In this document: positions 25,801-34,459 of the stretch, piece after piece
How positions within the stretch are numbered: position 1 is the stretch's first letter
How the letters are laid out: every line of letters begins with the position of its first letter
NCBI GenBank assembly: GCA_031262245.1
Contig: JAISIJ010000356.1
Location: 1 to 34,459, forward strand
Origin: Oscillospiraceae bacterium
GTDB lineage: Bacteria; Bacillota; Clostridia; Oscillospirales; Ruminococcaceae
Reading direction: 5' to 3'
Length of the DNA stretch: 34,459 nucleotides
Notes under the pieces: generated by a model
Database searches by the model: none
What the model was told of the DNA's origin: nothing
What the model saw: the letters and a program-made list of their open reading frames with translations, nothing else
Program-made: the position numbers and the translations under genes

Positions 25801-27364
25801 GGTTAATATGCTTGTGCGTTGTTATATTGCACAGAAACGTAAAATTTCCGTAGGTGACAAAATGGCGGGACGTCACGGTAACAAAGGTGTTGTTTCCCGC
25901 ATTATGCGTCAGGAAGATATGCCTTTCTTGCCTGACGGCACACCTCTTGATATAGTCTTAAACCCTCTGGGTGTACCGTCCCGTATGAATATCGGACAGG
26001 TACTTGAAGTCCATTTGGGTATGGCGGCAAAACAATTAGGCTGGAAGATTATGACCCCTGTATTTGACGGTGCAAGGGAAGAAGACATCAGAGCTTGTTT
26101 TAAAGCCGCAGGAATGGCAGAGGACGGTAAAACAGAATTATATGACGGCAGAACAGGTGAAAAATTTGACAACCGTGTTACTGTGGGATATATGTATTAC
26201 CTTAAACTTCACCACCTTGTTGACGATAAAATCCACGCACGTTCTGTAGGTCCTTATTCACTCGTAACACAACAACCTTTAGGCGGTAAAGCACAATTCG
26301 GTGGACAACGTTTCGGAGAAATGGAGGTTTGGGCGTTAGAGGCATATGGTGCAGCTTATACCTTGCAGGAAATTTTGACTGTTAAATCGGACGATACCAA
26401 CGGACGTGTTGCAACTTACGAAGCAATTGTTAAAGGGCAGAATGTTCCTAAACCCGGTGTACCCGAAAGCTTTAAGGTACTTGTTAAAGAACTCCAATCT
26501 TTGGGTCTTGATATGCACGTTCTTGACAAAACAGGCAATGAAATCGACCTCAAACAAACTTATGACGACGATATTCTCCCAACTCCCACAGCTTATCTTG
26601 ACGAGAATATTACAGATACTTCCGCATTTGACGACGACGAGTATCTCGGTAACGGTATGATAGTCCGCACTAAAGCCGAAGAACTCCTTGAAGAAGAGGA
26701 AGAAGTTAACGAGGATGAAATTGACGTGGAAGAAGAACTCAAAAAACTCGGCTTAATCAAAGGCGAGGGTGCAGAGGGTACAGGGGGTGCAGGCGAGAGT
26801 GTAGCAGAGGCGGCTGTTGAAGGTATTGTTGCAGAGGCGGCAGGCGAGAGCGTTGCTGAAACTGTTGCGGCGGCTGAAGTTGCAGAGAATATTGCAGTAA
26901 CTGATACTGAAGTTACCGAGAGTATCAATGCTGAAGTTGCTGTTGAGAACAATATTGTTACAGAGATTTCCGAGGGTAGTAATAACGCAGAAGTAAGCGA
27001 TAGTGTAGCTGTTTCCGAAAATATTGCAATCGCAACAGGTTCTGAAAATGTTATTTTTGAAAACACCCCAGATTCTGACGAGGGTGACAGTGACACAGAT
27101 ACTGATACCGACTATTCGGGAAATGAAGACGAGGGTGACAGCGATTTAGATACCGACAGTGACGTTGCTCTTGCAGTTGAAACACCTGTATTCTCGGAAA
27201 ATAATAGTTTTAACAGCACATCTGTAGTTGAAACTCCTGTATTTACGGAAAATAATAGTTTTAACAATACACCTATAGTTGAAAATCCCGTAAATCAAGA
27301 GGAAAAAACACCCGAAGTGCAAAATACTCAAACCGACGAGTTTAACAATAATAATTTAGTATAA
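22871..27364 (+). CDS. rpoB: RNA polymerase beta subunit with a long acidic C-terminal extension (start corrected from 22751)
   Basis: [27 protein letters not shown] preceded by [43 protein letters not shown]. Confidence 0.96.
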   Translation: MVRVNGVDINVNPKQLGKNTRMSFAKINEVLEMPNFIEIQKNSYKWFKEEGLKEVIRDMLPITDSNGNLELSFLDYTIDEKSKYTIAECKERDTTYSASLRVTAKLYNKETGIIKSSQIYMGEFPLMTDSGTFVVNGAERVVVSQLVRSPGVYYASEKDKTGKDLFSSTIIPNRGAWIEYEMDSLDNSYVRIDKNRKIPLTTFIRSIGVSTDEDIISTFGEDILLRTTIDNKDTTKNRSEALIAMYKVLRPGEPPTVESGEKHLKDLFFDPRRYDMCRFGRYKYNKKLALSNRLAGRTLSRPLVHPVTGEVLANEGDTISTDKAFKFEQMGVKIAYVLTEAKEYYVNEIGETHIRTVEREAKIIGNGMVDINGYIDFDVEHIGINEKVSFAVLNEILNEYGKDDKDKLLEIFKERKNDLMPNNITLDDIIASISYYINLNAGVGNVDDIDHLGNRRIRSVGELLQNQFRVGFVRMERAIRERINMVPLQNRHNNNADEEEPPINSGDEELAEEPVKSKLKVTEVTAAALVNIRPLTSCIREFFGSSPLSQFMDQTNPLAELTHKRRLSALGPGGLSRDRAGFEVRDVHYTHYGRMCPIETPEGPNIGLISYLASFAKVNKYGFIEAPYRKINKETGVVTEEVVYMTADVEDLYVVAQANEPLTEDGRFAKSKVTARFRDKIFECEGSKADFMDVSPKMVVSVATACIPFLENDDANRALMGSNMQRQAVPLLRTESPIVGTGMEYKAAVDSGICILAEADGVVTAVSADEIVIQDDSYMKHVQKLIKFKRSNQGTCVNHHPIVEKGERVVKGQVIADGPSTSNGEISLGRNALIGFMTWEGYNYEDAVLLNEKVVRDDIFTSIHIEEYEVECRETKLGAEEITREIPNVSDDAKKDLDERGIIRIGAEVRSGDILVGKVTPKGETDLSAEERLLRAIFGEKAREVRDNSLRVPHGEAGVIVDVKVFTRENCDELGAGVNMLVRCYIAQKRKISVGDKMAGRHGNKGVVSRIMRQEDMPFLPDGTPLDIVLNPLGVPSRMNIGQVLEVHLGMAAKQLGWKIMTPVFDGAREEDIRACFKAAGMAEDGKTELYDGRTGEKFDNRVTVGYMYYLKLHHLVDDKIHARSVGPYSLVTQQPLGGKAQFGGQRFGEMEVWALEAYGAAYTLQEILTVKSDDTNGRVATYEAIVKGQNVPKPGVPESFKVLVKELQSLGLDMHVLDKTGNEIDLKQTYDDDILPTPTAYLDENITDTSAFDDDEYLGNGMIVRTKAEELLEEEEEVNEDEIDVEEELKKLGLIKGEGAEGTGGAGESVAEAAVEGIVAEAAGESVAETVAAAEVAENIAVTDTEVTESINAEVAVENNIVTEISEGSNNAEVSDSVAVSENIAIATGSENVIFENTPDSDEGDSDTDTDTDYSGNEDEGDSDLDTDSDVALAVETPVFSENNSFNSTSVVETPVFTENNSFNNTPIVENPVNQEEKTPEVQNTQTDEFNNNNLV
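27176..27292 (+). repeat. 51-bp (17-aa) in-frame tandem repeat in the rpoB tail
   Basis: GTTGAAACACCTGTATTC.. units at 27176, 27227 and a partial one at 27278 (VETPVFxENNSFNxT). Confidence 0.85.
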
Positions 27365-27376
27365 TAAGGGGATAAA

Positions 27377-30300
27377 ATGGACTTTGTTTTTGACAGTATT
27401 AAAATAGGTCTTGCCTCACCTGAACAGATAAAAGAATGGTCATACGGTGTTGTTGAAAAACCCGAAACCATTAACTACAGAACACAAAAACCCGAAAAAG
27501 ACGGCTTGTTTTGCGAAAAGATTTTCGGTCCTGCAAAGGACTGGGAATGTCATTGTGGTAAATTTAAAAAAATCAGATTTAAAGGTAAAATATGCGACAA
27601 ATGCGGTGTTGAAGTTACTCGTGCAAAAGTCCGCCGTGAGAGAATGGGGCATATTGAACTTGCCGCTCCTGTTTCTCATATATGGTATTTTAAGGGTACA
27701 CCCTCACGCATAGGGCAAGTGCTTGAAGTAACACAGAAACGCCTTGAAGAAGTGTTATATTTTACAAAATATATAGTTATCGACCCCGGGAACACAGGGG
27801 AATTGGTTAAATGTCAGCTCTTAACAGAGAAAGAATTTTCAGATGCTGTTGATAAATTCGGTTTCGGGTCTTTCAGAGCTGAAATGGGTGCGGAAGCGGT
27901 TTTGGAACTCTTACAGGAATACGACCACGACCGCTATGATATGCACAAAGATTCTTTATATTTGCGTGGAAAAATCAGCTATCTTGACAGAGATGTCTGC
28001 AAGAAATGTCCCAATGATTTTAAATGCAACACCTGTGAATATTGCAATGAAGTCAGCGAAGATTGGCAGAATAACATTGAATTTTGCTGTAACAATCTTA
28101 AACAGGATTTAAAAGGATTATCCAGCGGACAAAAGAAATTAAAACTCCTTAAACGTCTTGAGATATTAGAGGCTTTCAGAACTTCCGGTAATAAACCTGA
28201 ATGGATGATTTTGAGAAATCTCCCTGTTATCCCTCCCGAATTGCGACCTATGGTTCAGCTTGACGGCGGACGTTATGCGACTTCTGACTTAAACGACCTT
28301 TATCGCCGTGTTATTAATCGTAATAACCGTATGAAAAAAATGTTGCAGCTTGACGCTCCCAATATTATCATACGCAATGAGAAACGTATGTTGCAAGAGG
28401 CTGTTGACGCTTTAATCGACAACGGCAGACGTGGCAGACCTGTCACAGGACCTAATAACCGTAACTTAAAATCCCTTTCGGATATGCTTAAAGGTAAACA
28501 AGGGCGTTTCCGTCAGAACCTTTTGGGTAAACGTGTTGACTATTCAGGACGTTCCGTTATCGTTGTAGGACCCGAATTGAAAATGTATCAATGCGGTTTG
28601 CCTAAAGAAATGGCTGTTGAGTTATTTAAACCCTTTATTTTGAAAAGACTTGTTGACACAAAAGTTATTGCAAATATTAAATCAGCAAGGAAATTAGTTG
28701 ACAAAGGTACAACAGAGGTTTGGGATGCTCTCGAACACGTTATCAAAGACCACCCTGTTCTTTTAAACCGTGCTCCTACACTCCACAGATTGGGTATTCA
28801 AGCTTTTGAACCCGTTTTGGTTGAGGGCAGAGCTTTAAAACTCCACCCACTTGTTTGTACAGCTTATAACGCCGACTTTGACGGTGACCAAATGGCTGTT
28901 CACTTGCCGTTATCGGCAGAGGCACAGTCCGAGGCTCGTTTCCTTATGTTGGCAGCAAATAACCTCCTTAAACCCTCAGACGGGCGACCTGTTGCCGTTC
29001 CGACACAGGATATGATTTTGGGTTCTTATTACCTTACTATGGAAAAAGAGGGCGAAATCGGCGAGGGCAAAGTTTTCCGTGATATTAACGAAGCTATTAT
29101 GGCATATAACGAGGGTGACGTTACCCTCCACGCTAAAATCAAAGTGAGAATGAGCAAAGTTATCGGCGGAAATATTGTTTCCCAGATTATCAGCTGCACA
29201 GTCGGCAGACTTATTTTCAATGAGAATATCCCGCAGAATTTAGGTTATGTTGACAGAAGTAATCCCAACAACTATTTTGACCTTGAAATAGACTTCCTTG
29301 TAGGGAAAAAACAACTCTCGAATATTGTTGAAAAATGTATTGCCGTTCACGGCACAACCACAACTTCCGAGATTTTGGATAAAATTAAAGCTTTGGGATT
29401 TAAATATTCAACCAGAGCGGCTATTACCGTTGCGGTTTCAGACGCTGTTATTCCTCCCACAAAGAAAGATATTCTTGCAAAAGCAGACGAAGAAATTAAT
29501 AACATTACAGATTATTTCAATGACGGTCTTATATCTGCCGAAGAGAAATCACAAATGACAATTTCTGTTTGGTCAGAGGCTACCGACCAAATGAAATCAA
29601 CGGTAAAAGCACAGATTAAGAGAGATAAATATAACCCCATTAATATGATGGCGGACAGCGGTGCGAGAGGTTCGGAAAACCAAATTCTCCAACTTGCTGG
29701 TATGCGTGGACTTATCTCAAATACTTCAGGTGCAACTATCGAAATCCCCGTGCGTGCGAATTATCGTGAGGGACTTAATATCCTTGAATACTTTATTTCT
29801 TCTCGCGGTGCGAGAAAAGGTCTTGCCGATACAGCTTTGAGAACAGCTGACTCCGGTTATCTTACACGTCGTCTTGTTGACGTTTCACAGGAAGTTATTA
29901 TCCGTGAACACGATTGCGGAACTGATGAGGGCATTGAAGTTTACGAGATTAAAAACGGTTCGGAAACAATCGAGAAACTCGCCGAACGTCTTGTGGGACG
30001 TTATCTTGTTGACACACTCTTTGAAGAAAACGGTGATATTCTCGTTGATAATGAACATCTTATGACACCTGCCGACGCTGAAAGAATTATTAATGCGGGT
30101 ATTACAAACGTAAGAATACGTTCAGTTCTTCAATGCAGAGCTAAACACGGTATTTGCGGTAAATGTTACGGTGCAAACCTTGCTAACGGCTTGCCCACAA
30201 ATATCGGTGAGGCAGTTGGCGTTATTGCGGCACAGTCTATCGGCGAACCGGGTACACAGCTTACAATGCGTACGTTCCACACAGGCGGTATCGCTTCTGC

Positions 30301-31042
30301 GGACGATATCACACAGGGTCTTCCCCGTGTTGAGGAATTATTTGAGGGCAGAAAGCCGAAAAATGCCGCTATTGTTGCAAGACTTTCAGGTACTGTTCGT
30401 ATAGAAGAAGTTAAAGCTTTACGCAATATTATTATAGCCGCTCCCGATGGCAACGAAGAAAATTATCTTGTTCCCTATAACTTCAAAATCCGTGTTAAAG
30501 AGGGGCAAGAGGTTACAAAAGGTCAACGTCTTACAGAGGGTAATATTTGGCCTGCTGACATCTTAAGCGTTTTAGGCCCTAAAGCTGTTCAAGATTATAT
30601 CATTAAAGAAGTTCAAAAAGTTTATCGTTTGCAAGGTGTTGATATCAACGATAAACATATCGAAGTTATTATTCGTCAAATGATGAACAGAGTGCGTATC
30701 GAAGAGAGCGGCAGTAGTTTCATTCTCCCCGGCACTCTCGGTGACAAAAAAGAAATTGACGCAATGAACCGTGACTTCCAAAAGAGGATTGAAAACGGCG
30801 AGGAAGTTCAACTTGTTGAATACACTCCCATTATCCAAGGTATCACTAAAGCTTCCTCCAGTTCGGATAGTTTCCTTTCCGCCGCATCTTTCCAAGAAAC
30901 AACAAAAGCCCTCACCGATGCAGCTATTCGAGGGAAATATGATTACCTCCGCGGACTTAAAGAGAATGTTATTATCGGTAACATTATCCCCGCAGGTACG
31001 GGTCTTGATATTTATAACGACATTGAAGTTGTTACAGCATAG
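27377..31042 (+). CDS. rpoC: RNA polymerase beta-prime subunit with a Cys-rich insertion
   Basis: [22 protein letters not shown] zinc site, [24 protein letters not shown]. Confidence 0.97.
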   Translation: MDFVFDSIKIGLASPEQIKEWSYGVVEKPETINYRTQKPEKDGLFCEKIFGPAKDWECHCGKFKKIRFKGKICDKCGVEVTRAKVRRERMGHIELAAPVSHIWYFKGTPSRIGQVLEVTQKRLEEVLYFTKYIVIDPGNTGELVKCQLLTEKEFSDAVDKFGFGSFRAEMGAEAVLELLQEYDHDRYDMHKDSLYLRGKISYLDRDVCKKCPNDFKCNTCEYCNEVSEDWQNNIEFCCNNLKQDLKGLSSGQKKLKLLKRLEILEAFRTSGNKPEWMILRNLPVIPPELRPMVQLDGGRYATSDLNDLYRRVINRNNRMKKMLQLDAPNIIIRNEKRMLQEAVDALIDNGRRGRPVTGPNNRNLKSLSDMLKGKQGRFRQNLLGKRVDYSGRSVIVVGPELKMYQCGLPKEMAVELFKPFILKRLVDTKVIANIKSARKLVDKGTTEVWDALEHVIKDHPVLLNRAPTLHRLGIQAFEPVLVEGRALKLHPLVCTAYNADFDGDQMAVHLPLSAEAQSEARFLMLAANNLLKPSDGRPVAVPTQDMILGSYYLTMEKEGEIGEGKVFRDINEAIMAYNEGDVTLHAKIKVRMSKVIGGNIVSQIISCTVGRLIFNENIPQNLGYVDRSNPNNYFDLEIDFLVGKKQLSNIVEKCIAVHGTTTTSEILDKIKALGFKYSTRAAITVAVSDAVIPPTKKDILAKADEEINNITDYFNDGLISAEEKSQMTISVWSEATDQMKSTVKAQIKRDKYNPINMMADSGARGSENQILQLAGMRGLISNTSGATIEIPVRANYREGLNILEYFISSRGARKGLADTALRTADSGYLTRRLVDVSQEVIIREHDCGTDEGIEVYEIKNGSETIEKLAERLVGRYLVDTLFEENGDILVDNEHLMTPADAERIINAGITNVRIRSVLQCRAKHGICGKCYGANLANGLPTNIGEAVGVIAAQSIGEPGTQLTMRTFHTGGIASADDITQGLPRVEELFEGRKPKNAAIVARLSGTVRIEEVKALRNIIIAAPDGNEENYLVPYNFKIRVKEGQEVTKGQRLTEGNIWPADILSVLGPKAVQDYIIKEVQKVYRLQGVDINDKHIEVIIRQMMNRVRIEESGSSFILPGTLGDKKEIDAMNRDFQKRIENGEEVQLVEYTPIIQGITKASSSSDSFLSAASFQETTKALTDAAIRGKYDYLRGLKENVIIGNIIPAGTGLDIYNDIEVVTA

Positions 31043-31095
31043 TAAGAAAAGCACCCATAAGTCTCCAAAGGAGACTTATGGGTAGCTTTTCTTAC
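31043..31095. terminator. rpoBC terminator
   Basis: AAGAAAAGC..CCATAAGTCTCC-AAA-GGAGACTTATGG..AGCTTTTCTT, very long stem. Confidence 0.9.
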
Positions 31096-31126
31096 AATTA
31101 ATAATTAGTAATGTATAATTAATAAT
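31096..31126. repeat. AT-rich intergenic repeat related to 3748-3825
   Basis: AATTAATAATTAGTAATGTATAATTAATAAT. Confidence 0.6.
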
Positions 31127-31180
31127 GGGTTATATAAATTTAATAGGTGTATTTTTCTAAAACAAGTAGAAAACTAAATA

Positions 31181-31268
31181 AGTTAAACCAAAGCCTGTGA
31201 GTTGCAAAGAGTGAAAAGAATTAGGGAACTTCGAGAGGTGAAAATCACAGGGAACAATAGAAAAGAAA
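31181..31268 (-). repeat. CTCTCGAAGTTCC-family repeat in inverse orientation
   Basis: AGTTAAACCAAAGCCTGTGAGTTGCAAAGAGTG...GGGAACTTCGAGAGGTGAAAATCACAGGGAACAATAGAAAAG. Confidence 0.8.
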
Positions 31269-31271
31269 AAA

Positions 31272-31949
31272 ATGAATAGTGAAGTAAAAAAAGAGAAAAT
31301 ATCAGACAAAATAGGGATATATGTAAATAACACACATCGTTTCGGCACGGACGCCGTACTACTTTCGGAGTTTGCGGCGGCGAAACATAATGATATTGTT
31401 TGTGATTTGTGTACGGGTTGCGGGATAGTGGCTTTGCGGCTGCTGAAGTTTGAACCGAAATCCGTTATGGCGGTGGATATCCAAAAAGAAGCTGTTGAAC
31501 TTTTGCAAAGAAGTATTGAGGAGTTTCAGCTTGAAAATGTTAAGGCAATTTGCGGTGATTTGAAATCATTAGAATACAATGAAGAATTTACACTTATAAC
31601 CTGCAATCCGCCTTACAAAAAAGAGGGGACAGGTATAGAAAATCCTAACATTTCAGAGAGAATTGCAAGGCACGAGGTAATGTGCAATATTAACGATATA
31701 TGTAAAATCAGCAAGAAAATGCTTAAGCATAATGGAAGATTATGTCTTTGCGATCGTCCCGAACGTCTTGCCGATGTGATTTTTGCAATGAGAGATAACA
31801 ATATTGAACCCAAGAAAATACAATTTGTTTCAAAAAATGAAAACAGTAAACCTTGGCTTTTTTTGATTGAGGGTAAGAAAAATTCCAAACCTTTTATGGA
31901 GGTTTTACCGCAAATTTACATAAAAGACGGTGTGAAATTCAGCGAGTGA
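31272..31949 (+). CDS. tRNA1(Val) A37 N6-methyltransferase-like protein
   Basis: DAVLLSEFA, CDLCTGCGIVALRL, TCNPPYKK (NPPY). Confidence 0.88.
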   Translation: MNSEVKKEKISDKIGIYVNNTHRFGTDAVLLSEFAAAKHNDIVCDLCTGCGIVALRLLKFEPKSVMAVDIQKEAVELLQRSIEEFQLENVKAICGDLKSLEYNEEFTLITCNPPYKKEGTGIENPNISERIARHEVMCNINDICKISKKMLKHNGRLCLCDRPERLADVIFAMRDNNIEPKKIQFVSKNENSKPWLFLIEGKKNSKPFMEVLPQIYIKDGVKFSE

Positions 31950-31950
31950 A

Positions 31951-32868
31951 TTATCTCCCTAACTCCAACATTTTGTCAATACATTTTTTTGATTTTTCTA
32001 TTTCTTCAGCAGTCATTTTAATCTCAAAAGCTGAATTAAAATCTTGAAGAGAATGGAAAACATCAATCAAAGTTGTCAATTTCATATTAGGACAGGTGAT
32101 TTTTTTCGAAAGAGCATAGAACTTTTTAGCAGTATCACGGAATTGGAGATGTTCGGTAATGCTTATTTCCGTGCCGATTATAAATTCTTTTTTGTCAGAG
32201 GTAAGTGCATAATCCATAATTTCGGTTGTTGAACCGACAAAATCTGATTTTTCAACCAACTTAGGGTCACATTCGGGGTGAATAAGCACTAAAGCGTCGG
32301 GGTGTTCGGCTTTGGCGGCGTTAAACTCCTCAAGAGTAACGCTTGCGTGAACAGGACAGCCCCCTTGAATAAGTTTAATGTCCTTTTCGGGACATTGTTT
32401 TTTTACATAATCACCCAAATTGCAGTCGGGTAGGAAGTAAATTTCCTTTTCGGGCATAGCGTTGATAATTTTAACAGCGGCGGAAGAGGTAACGCAGACA
32501 TCGGCTAACTCTTTGATTTTAGCCGTGGTGTTGATATAAACAACGATTTTTCTGTTGGGTTCGGTTTTCTTTAAATGCTCAACTAATTCATAGTCCAAAG
32601 CCTCTGCCATTGGGCAAGTTGCATTTTTATTCGGCATAAATACCCTTTTTTCGGGGGATAAAATCTTAGCTGTTTCTGCCATAAATTTAACGCCGCAAAG
32701 GAGAATATTCTTTTGCGGCACTTGCTGTGCGAGTTTTGAAAGAGCAAAACTATCGCCGCAATAATCGGCAATTTCGCAAATTTGCTCGGATTGATATGAA
32801 TGGGCGAGGACAGCGGTACTTGTTTCTTTTTTCAGTATTTTAATCTGTTCTTGTATGTTTTTTATCAT
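31951..32868 (-). CDS. nadA: Quinolinate synthase
   Basis: AHSYQSEQICEIADYCGDS, MAETAKILSPEKRVFMPN, HPECDPKL, GTE. Confidence 0.95.
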   Translation of the reverse strand: MIKNIQEQIKILKKETSTAVLAHSYQSEQICEIADYCGDSFALSKLAQQVPQKNILLCGVKFMAETAKILSPEKRVFMPNKNATCPMAEALDYELVEHLKKTEPNRKIVVYINTTAKIKELADVCVTSSAAVKIINAMPEKEIYFLPDCNLGDYVKKQCPEKDIKLIQGGCPVHASVTLEEFNAAKAEHPDALVLIHPECDPKLVEKSDFVGSTTEIMDYALTSDKKEFIIGTEISITEHLQFRDTAKKFYALSKKITCPNMKLTTLIDVFHSLQDFNSAFEIKMTAEEIEKSKKCIDKMLELGR

Positions 32869-32892
32869 AATTTTTCCTTTTCGTTGTTTTTT

Positions 32893-32939
32893 CTAAAAAA
32901 AGAGTGAGGGAGAGCGTCAATTGGTAAACGCCCCCCTCA
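32893..32939 (-). terminator. Terminator downstream of the 153-aa gene
   Basis: Minus strand TGAGGG..GCGT/ACGC..CCCTCA then CTCTTTTTTT. Confidence 0.65.
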
Positions 32940-32999
32940 TAGAAACTTATATCGCAAACACAAAACAGCTGGTTTTGTGTAATATGTCATAAAATGAAA

Positions 33000-33461
33000 T
33001 TATTGGTTTTCGGCGGCATTGTGGACATTTAAACCATCGGTGTTGGCAATAGTATCTTGAATCATTTGCAAAGCGGTATCAAGCATTGCGGTATTTGCAT
33101 CTTGGAAAAATTCAAGCACATTTCCGGCGGTCATTGTTTCGGGAGAGATATTCATAGTGCTTGTAATATCAGGAGAAAGAAACGTTAAATCAGTAGGATT
33201 TGAACTGCTTGAACCTCCGGCAACACCCATTAAAACGCTTGCGGTATCATATTCGCCTGTAGTGTCAAGTCCGTTAGCAAGGGCATTTTGATATTCGGGA
33301 GAGAGGGTAAGAGTGTCATAACGACCTCTGCCTGCACCCATATCAACAGCTTGTTGAGAAAAAGAAGAGGGCATATTATTAATTCCCGTAACAGCACTTG
33401 CAACTTCACTCATAGCTTCAAAGCTTGCGTTGATTGTTGAAATATTGTTATAAACAGTCAT
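33000..33461 (-). CDS. 153-aa protein of unknown function
   Basis: Consensus promoter and strong SD (AAGGAGGA) upstream; no TM segment or recognised domain. Confidence 0.75.
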   Translation of the reverse strand: MTVYNNISTINASFEAMSEVASAVTGINNMPSSFSQQAVDMGAGRGRYDTLTLSPEYQNALANGLDTTGEYDTASVLMGVAGGSSSSNPTDLTFLSPDITSTMNISPETMTAGNVLEFFQDANTAMLDTALQMIQDTIANTDGLNVHNAAENQ

Positions 33462-33513
33462 AATAATGTCCTCCTTTTTTGTAATATACTCTTTTGACGA
33501 ATTTATTATCTAT

Positions 33514-33542
33514 ATTATACAATTAAAATATTGCTTTGTCAA
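33514..33542 (-). promoter_or_regulatory. Promoter of the 153-aa protein gene
   Basis: Minus strand TTGACA (33537-33542), 17-bp spacer, TATAAT (33514-33519). Confidence 0.8.
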
Positions 33543-33578
33543 CAAAAATATTTTCGTCAAAATATCTAAAAATAAGAC

Positions 33579-34436
33579 TTAATTTTCTACATTCATTTTA
33601 TCTAACATTTCTCTACGTTCACGACCCTTAGCGAGAATGGATTTTAACATATTGCTGTCATTTCCTGTCAAAGCGTATCTAAACTGTTCAAGGTTCTTTT
33701 CAAATATATCGAGTTCGAGTAAAATATATTCCCGATTTTGCAAAAATAATTCTGTCCACATATTTTCGTTGAGGTTGGCAACTCTTGTCATATCTGCAAA
33801 AGAACCGCCCGTAAAGCCACTTGCATATTGTGCTGTGGGGGATTTTATATACGCACTTGATACTATATGTGCCAATTGGGAAGTTAAGGCGATAACCTCG
33901 TCGTGTTGTTCGGGGCTTGTAACCTGAACATTGGAAAAACCAATATTTTTTGCAAATTCTGTTATTGTTTCAACTGCTGTTTCTCGACTGTTGGGGGTTT
34001 TAACAACAAGGAAATTTCTGTTTTCAAAGAGATTATCTTGAGAATTTTCATATCCCCAACACTCTCTTCCTGCCATTGGGTGACAGCTTACATAAGATAT
34101 GTCACTTCTATGGTCAGAGCTTAAAATATACTCTATATAGTATATTATTCCTTTTTTTACACCGCATATATCTGTCAGAACAGCATCACTTTTAAATTCA
34201 GCAGTATGGTCACGAATAAAATCAACGGTAGCTTGCGGGCAAAGGCAAATAATTACCAAATCACATTCTTTTAGATTATTTTTATCAAAATCGTCAATTA
34301 TATTATTCTTAACTGCCTCTTCCAAAATTCTTTGATTAACATCAAAAGCAGTAATTTTTATTTCTTTGTTAAAATTTTTAATAGCTTTTGCAAAAGACCC
34401 ACCCATTAAACCAAGTCCGACTATACCTATCCTCAT
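33579..34436 (-). CDS. tyrA: Prephenate dehydrogenase
   Basis: MRIGIVGLGLMGGSFAKAIK, TDICGVKKGI, SCHPMAGRE. Confidence 0.93.
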   Translation of the reverse strand: MRIGIVGLGLMGGSFAKAIKNFNKEIKITAFDVNQRILEEAVKNNIIDDFDKNNLKECDLVIICLCPQATVDFIRDHTAEFKSDAVLTDICGVKKGIIYYIEYILSSDHRSDISYVSCHPMAGRECWGYENSQDNLFENRNFLVVKTPNSRETAVETITEFAKNIGFSNVQVTSPEQHDEVIALTSQLAHIVSSAYIKSPTAQYASGFTGGSFADMTRVANLNENMWTELFLQNREYILLELDIFEKNLEQFRYALTGNDSNMLKSILAKGRERREMLDKMNVEN

Positions 34437-34459
34437 TTTTTCCTTTTTTCCTTTTCTTC

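Noticed and set aside
26593-27096. 167-aa minus-strand ORF opposite the rpoB tail
   Set aside because: Ser/Thr/Pro/Ala-rich shadow of low-complexity rpoB coding; no RBS or independent support

Overview
The window looks like a chromosomal segment of a low-GC, fibre-degrading anaerobic Firmicute, probably Ruminococcus/Oscillospiraceae-like (inferred from a dockerin-bearing xylanase, a clostridial Hyd operon and the rpoBC sequences). From left to right it contains: two tandem ~344-bp cassettes, each encoding a 28-29 aa hydrophobic, basic-tailed peptide with type I toxin-antitoxin-like architecture; a HydC/ATPase/Trx-ferredoxin/HydB operon with no hydA; a CBM22-GH10-CBM22-like-dockerin xylanase behind a structured ~250-nt leader; hypE and hypD-hypC; a LysM-GH18 protein; maf; a small unit with a ComFB-like protein, an acyl carrier protein and a lipoprotein; fatty-acid genes accC, accB, fabZ and fabF interrupted by a rhomboid and two tiny ORFs; a tandem array of modular membrane proteins; a decarboxylase beta subunit; rpoB and rpoC; a TrmN6-like methyltransferase; nadA; an unknown 153-aa protein; and tyrA. 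The intergenic gaps carry a dispersed repeat family with core CTCTCGAAGTTCC. The most unusual observations are the tandem peptide/antisense-RNA cassettes, a Cys-rich insertion in RpoC, a ~200-250 aa acidic repetitive RpoB tail with a second acidic insertion near the Rif region, the CTCTCGAAGTTCC family (including a copy abutting a maf gene with no ATG/GTG/TTG start), the five-module membrane protein array and the xylanase leader. All assignments are from reading the sequence; no database search was run.
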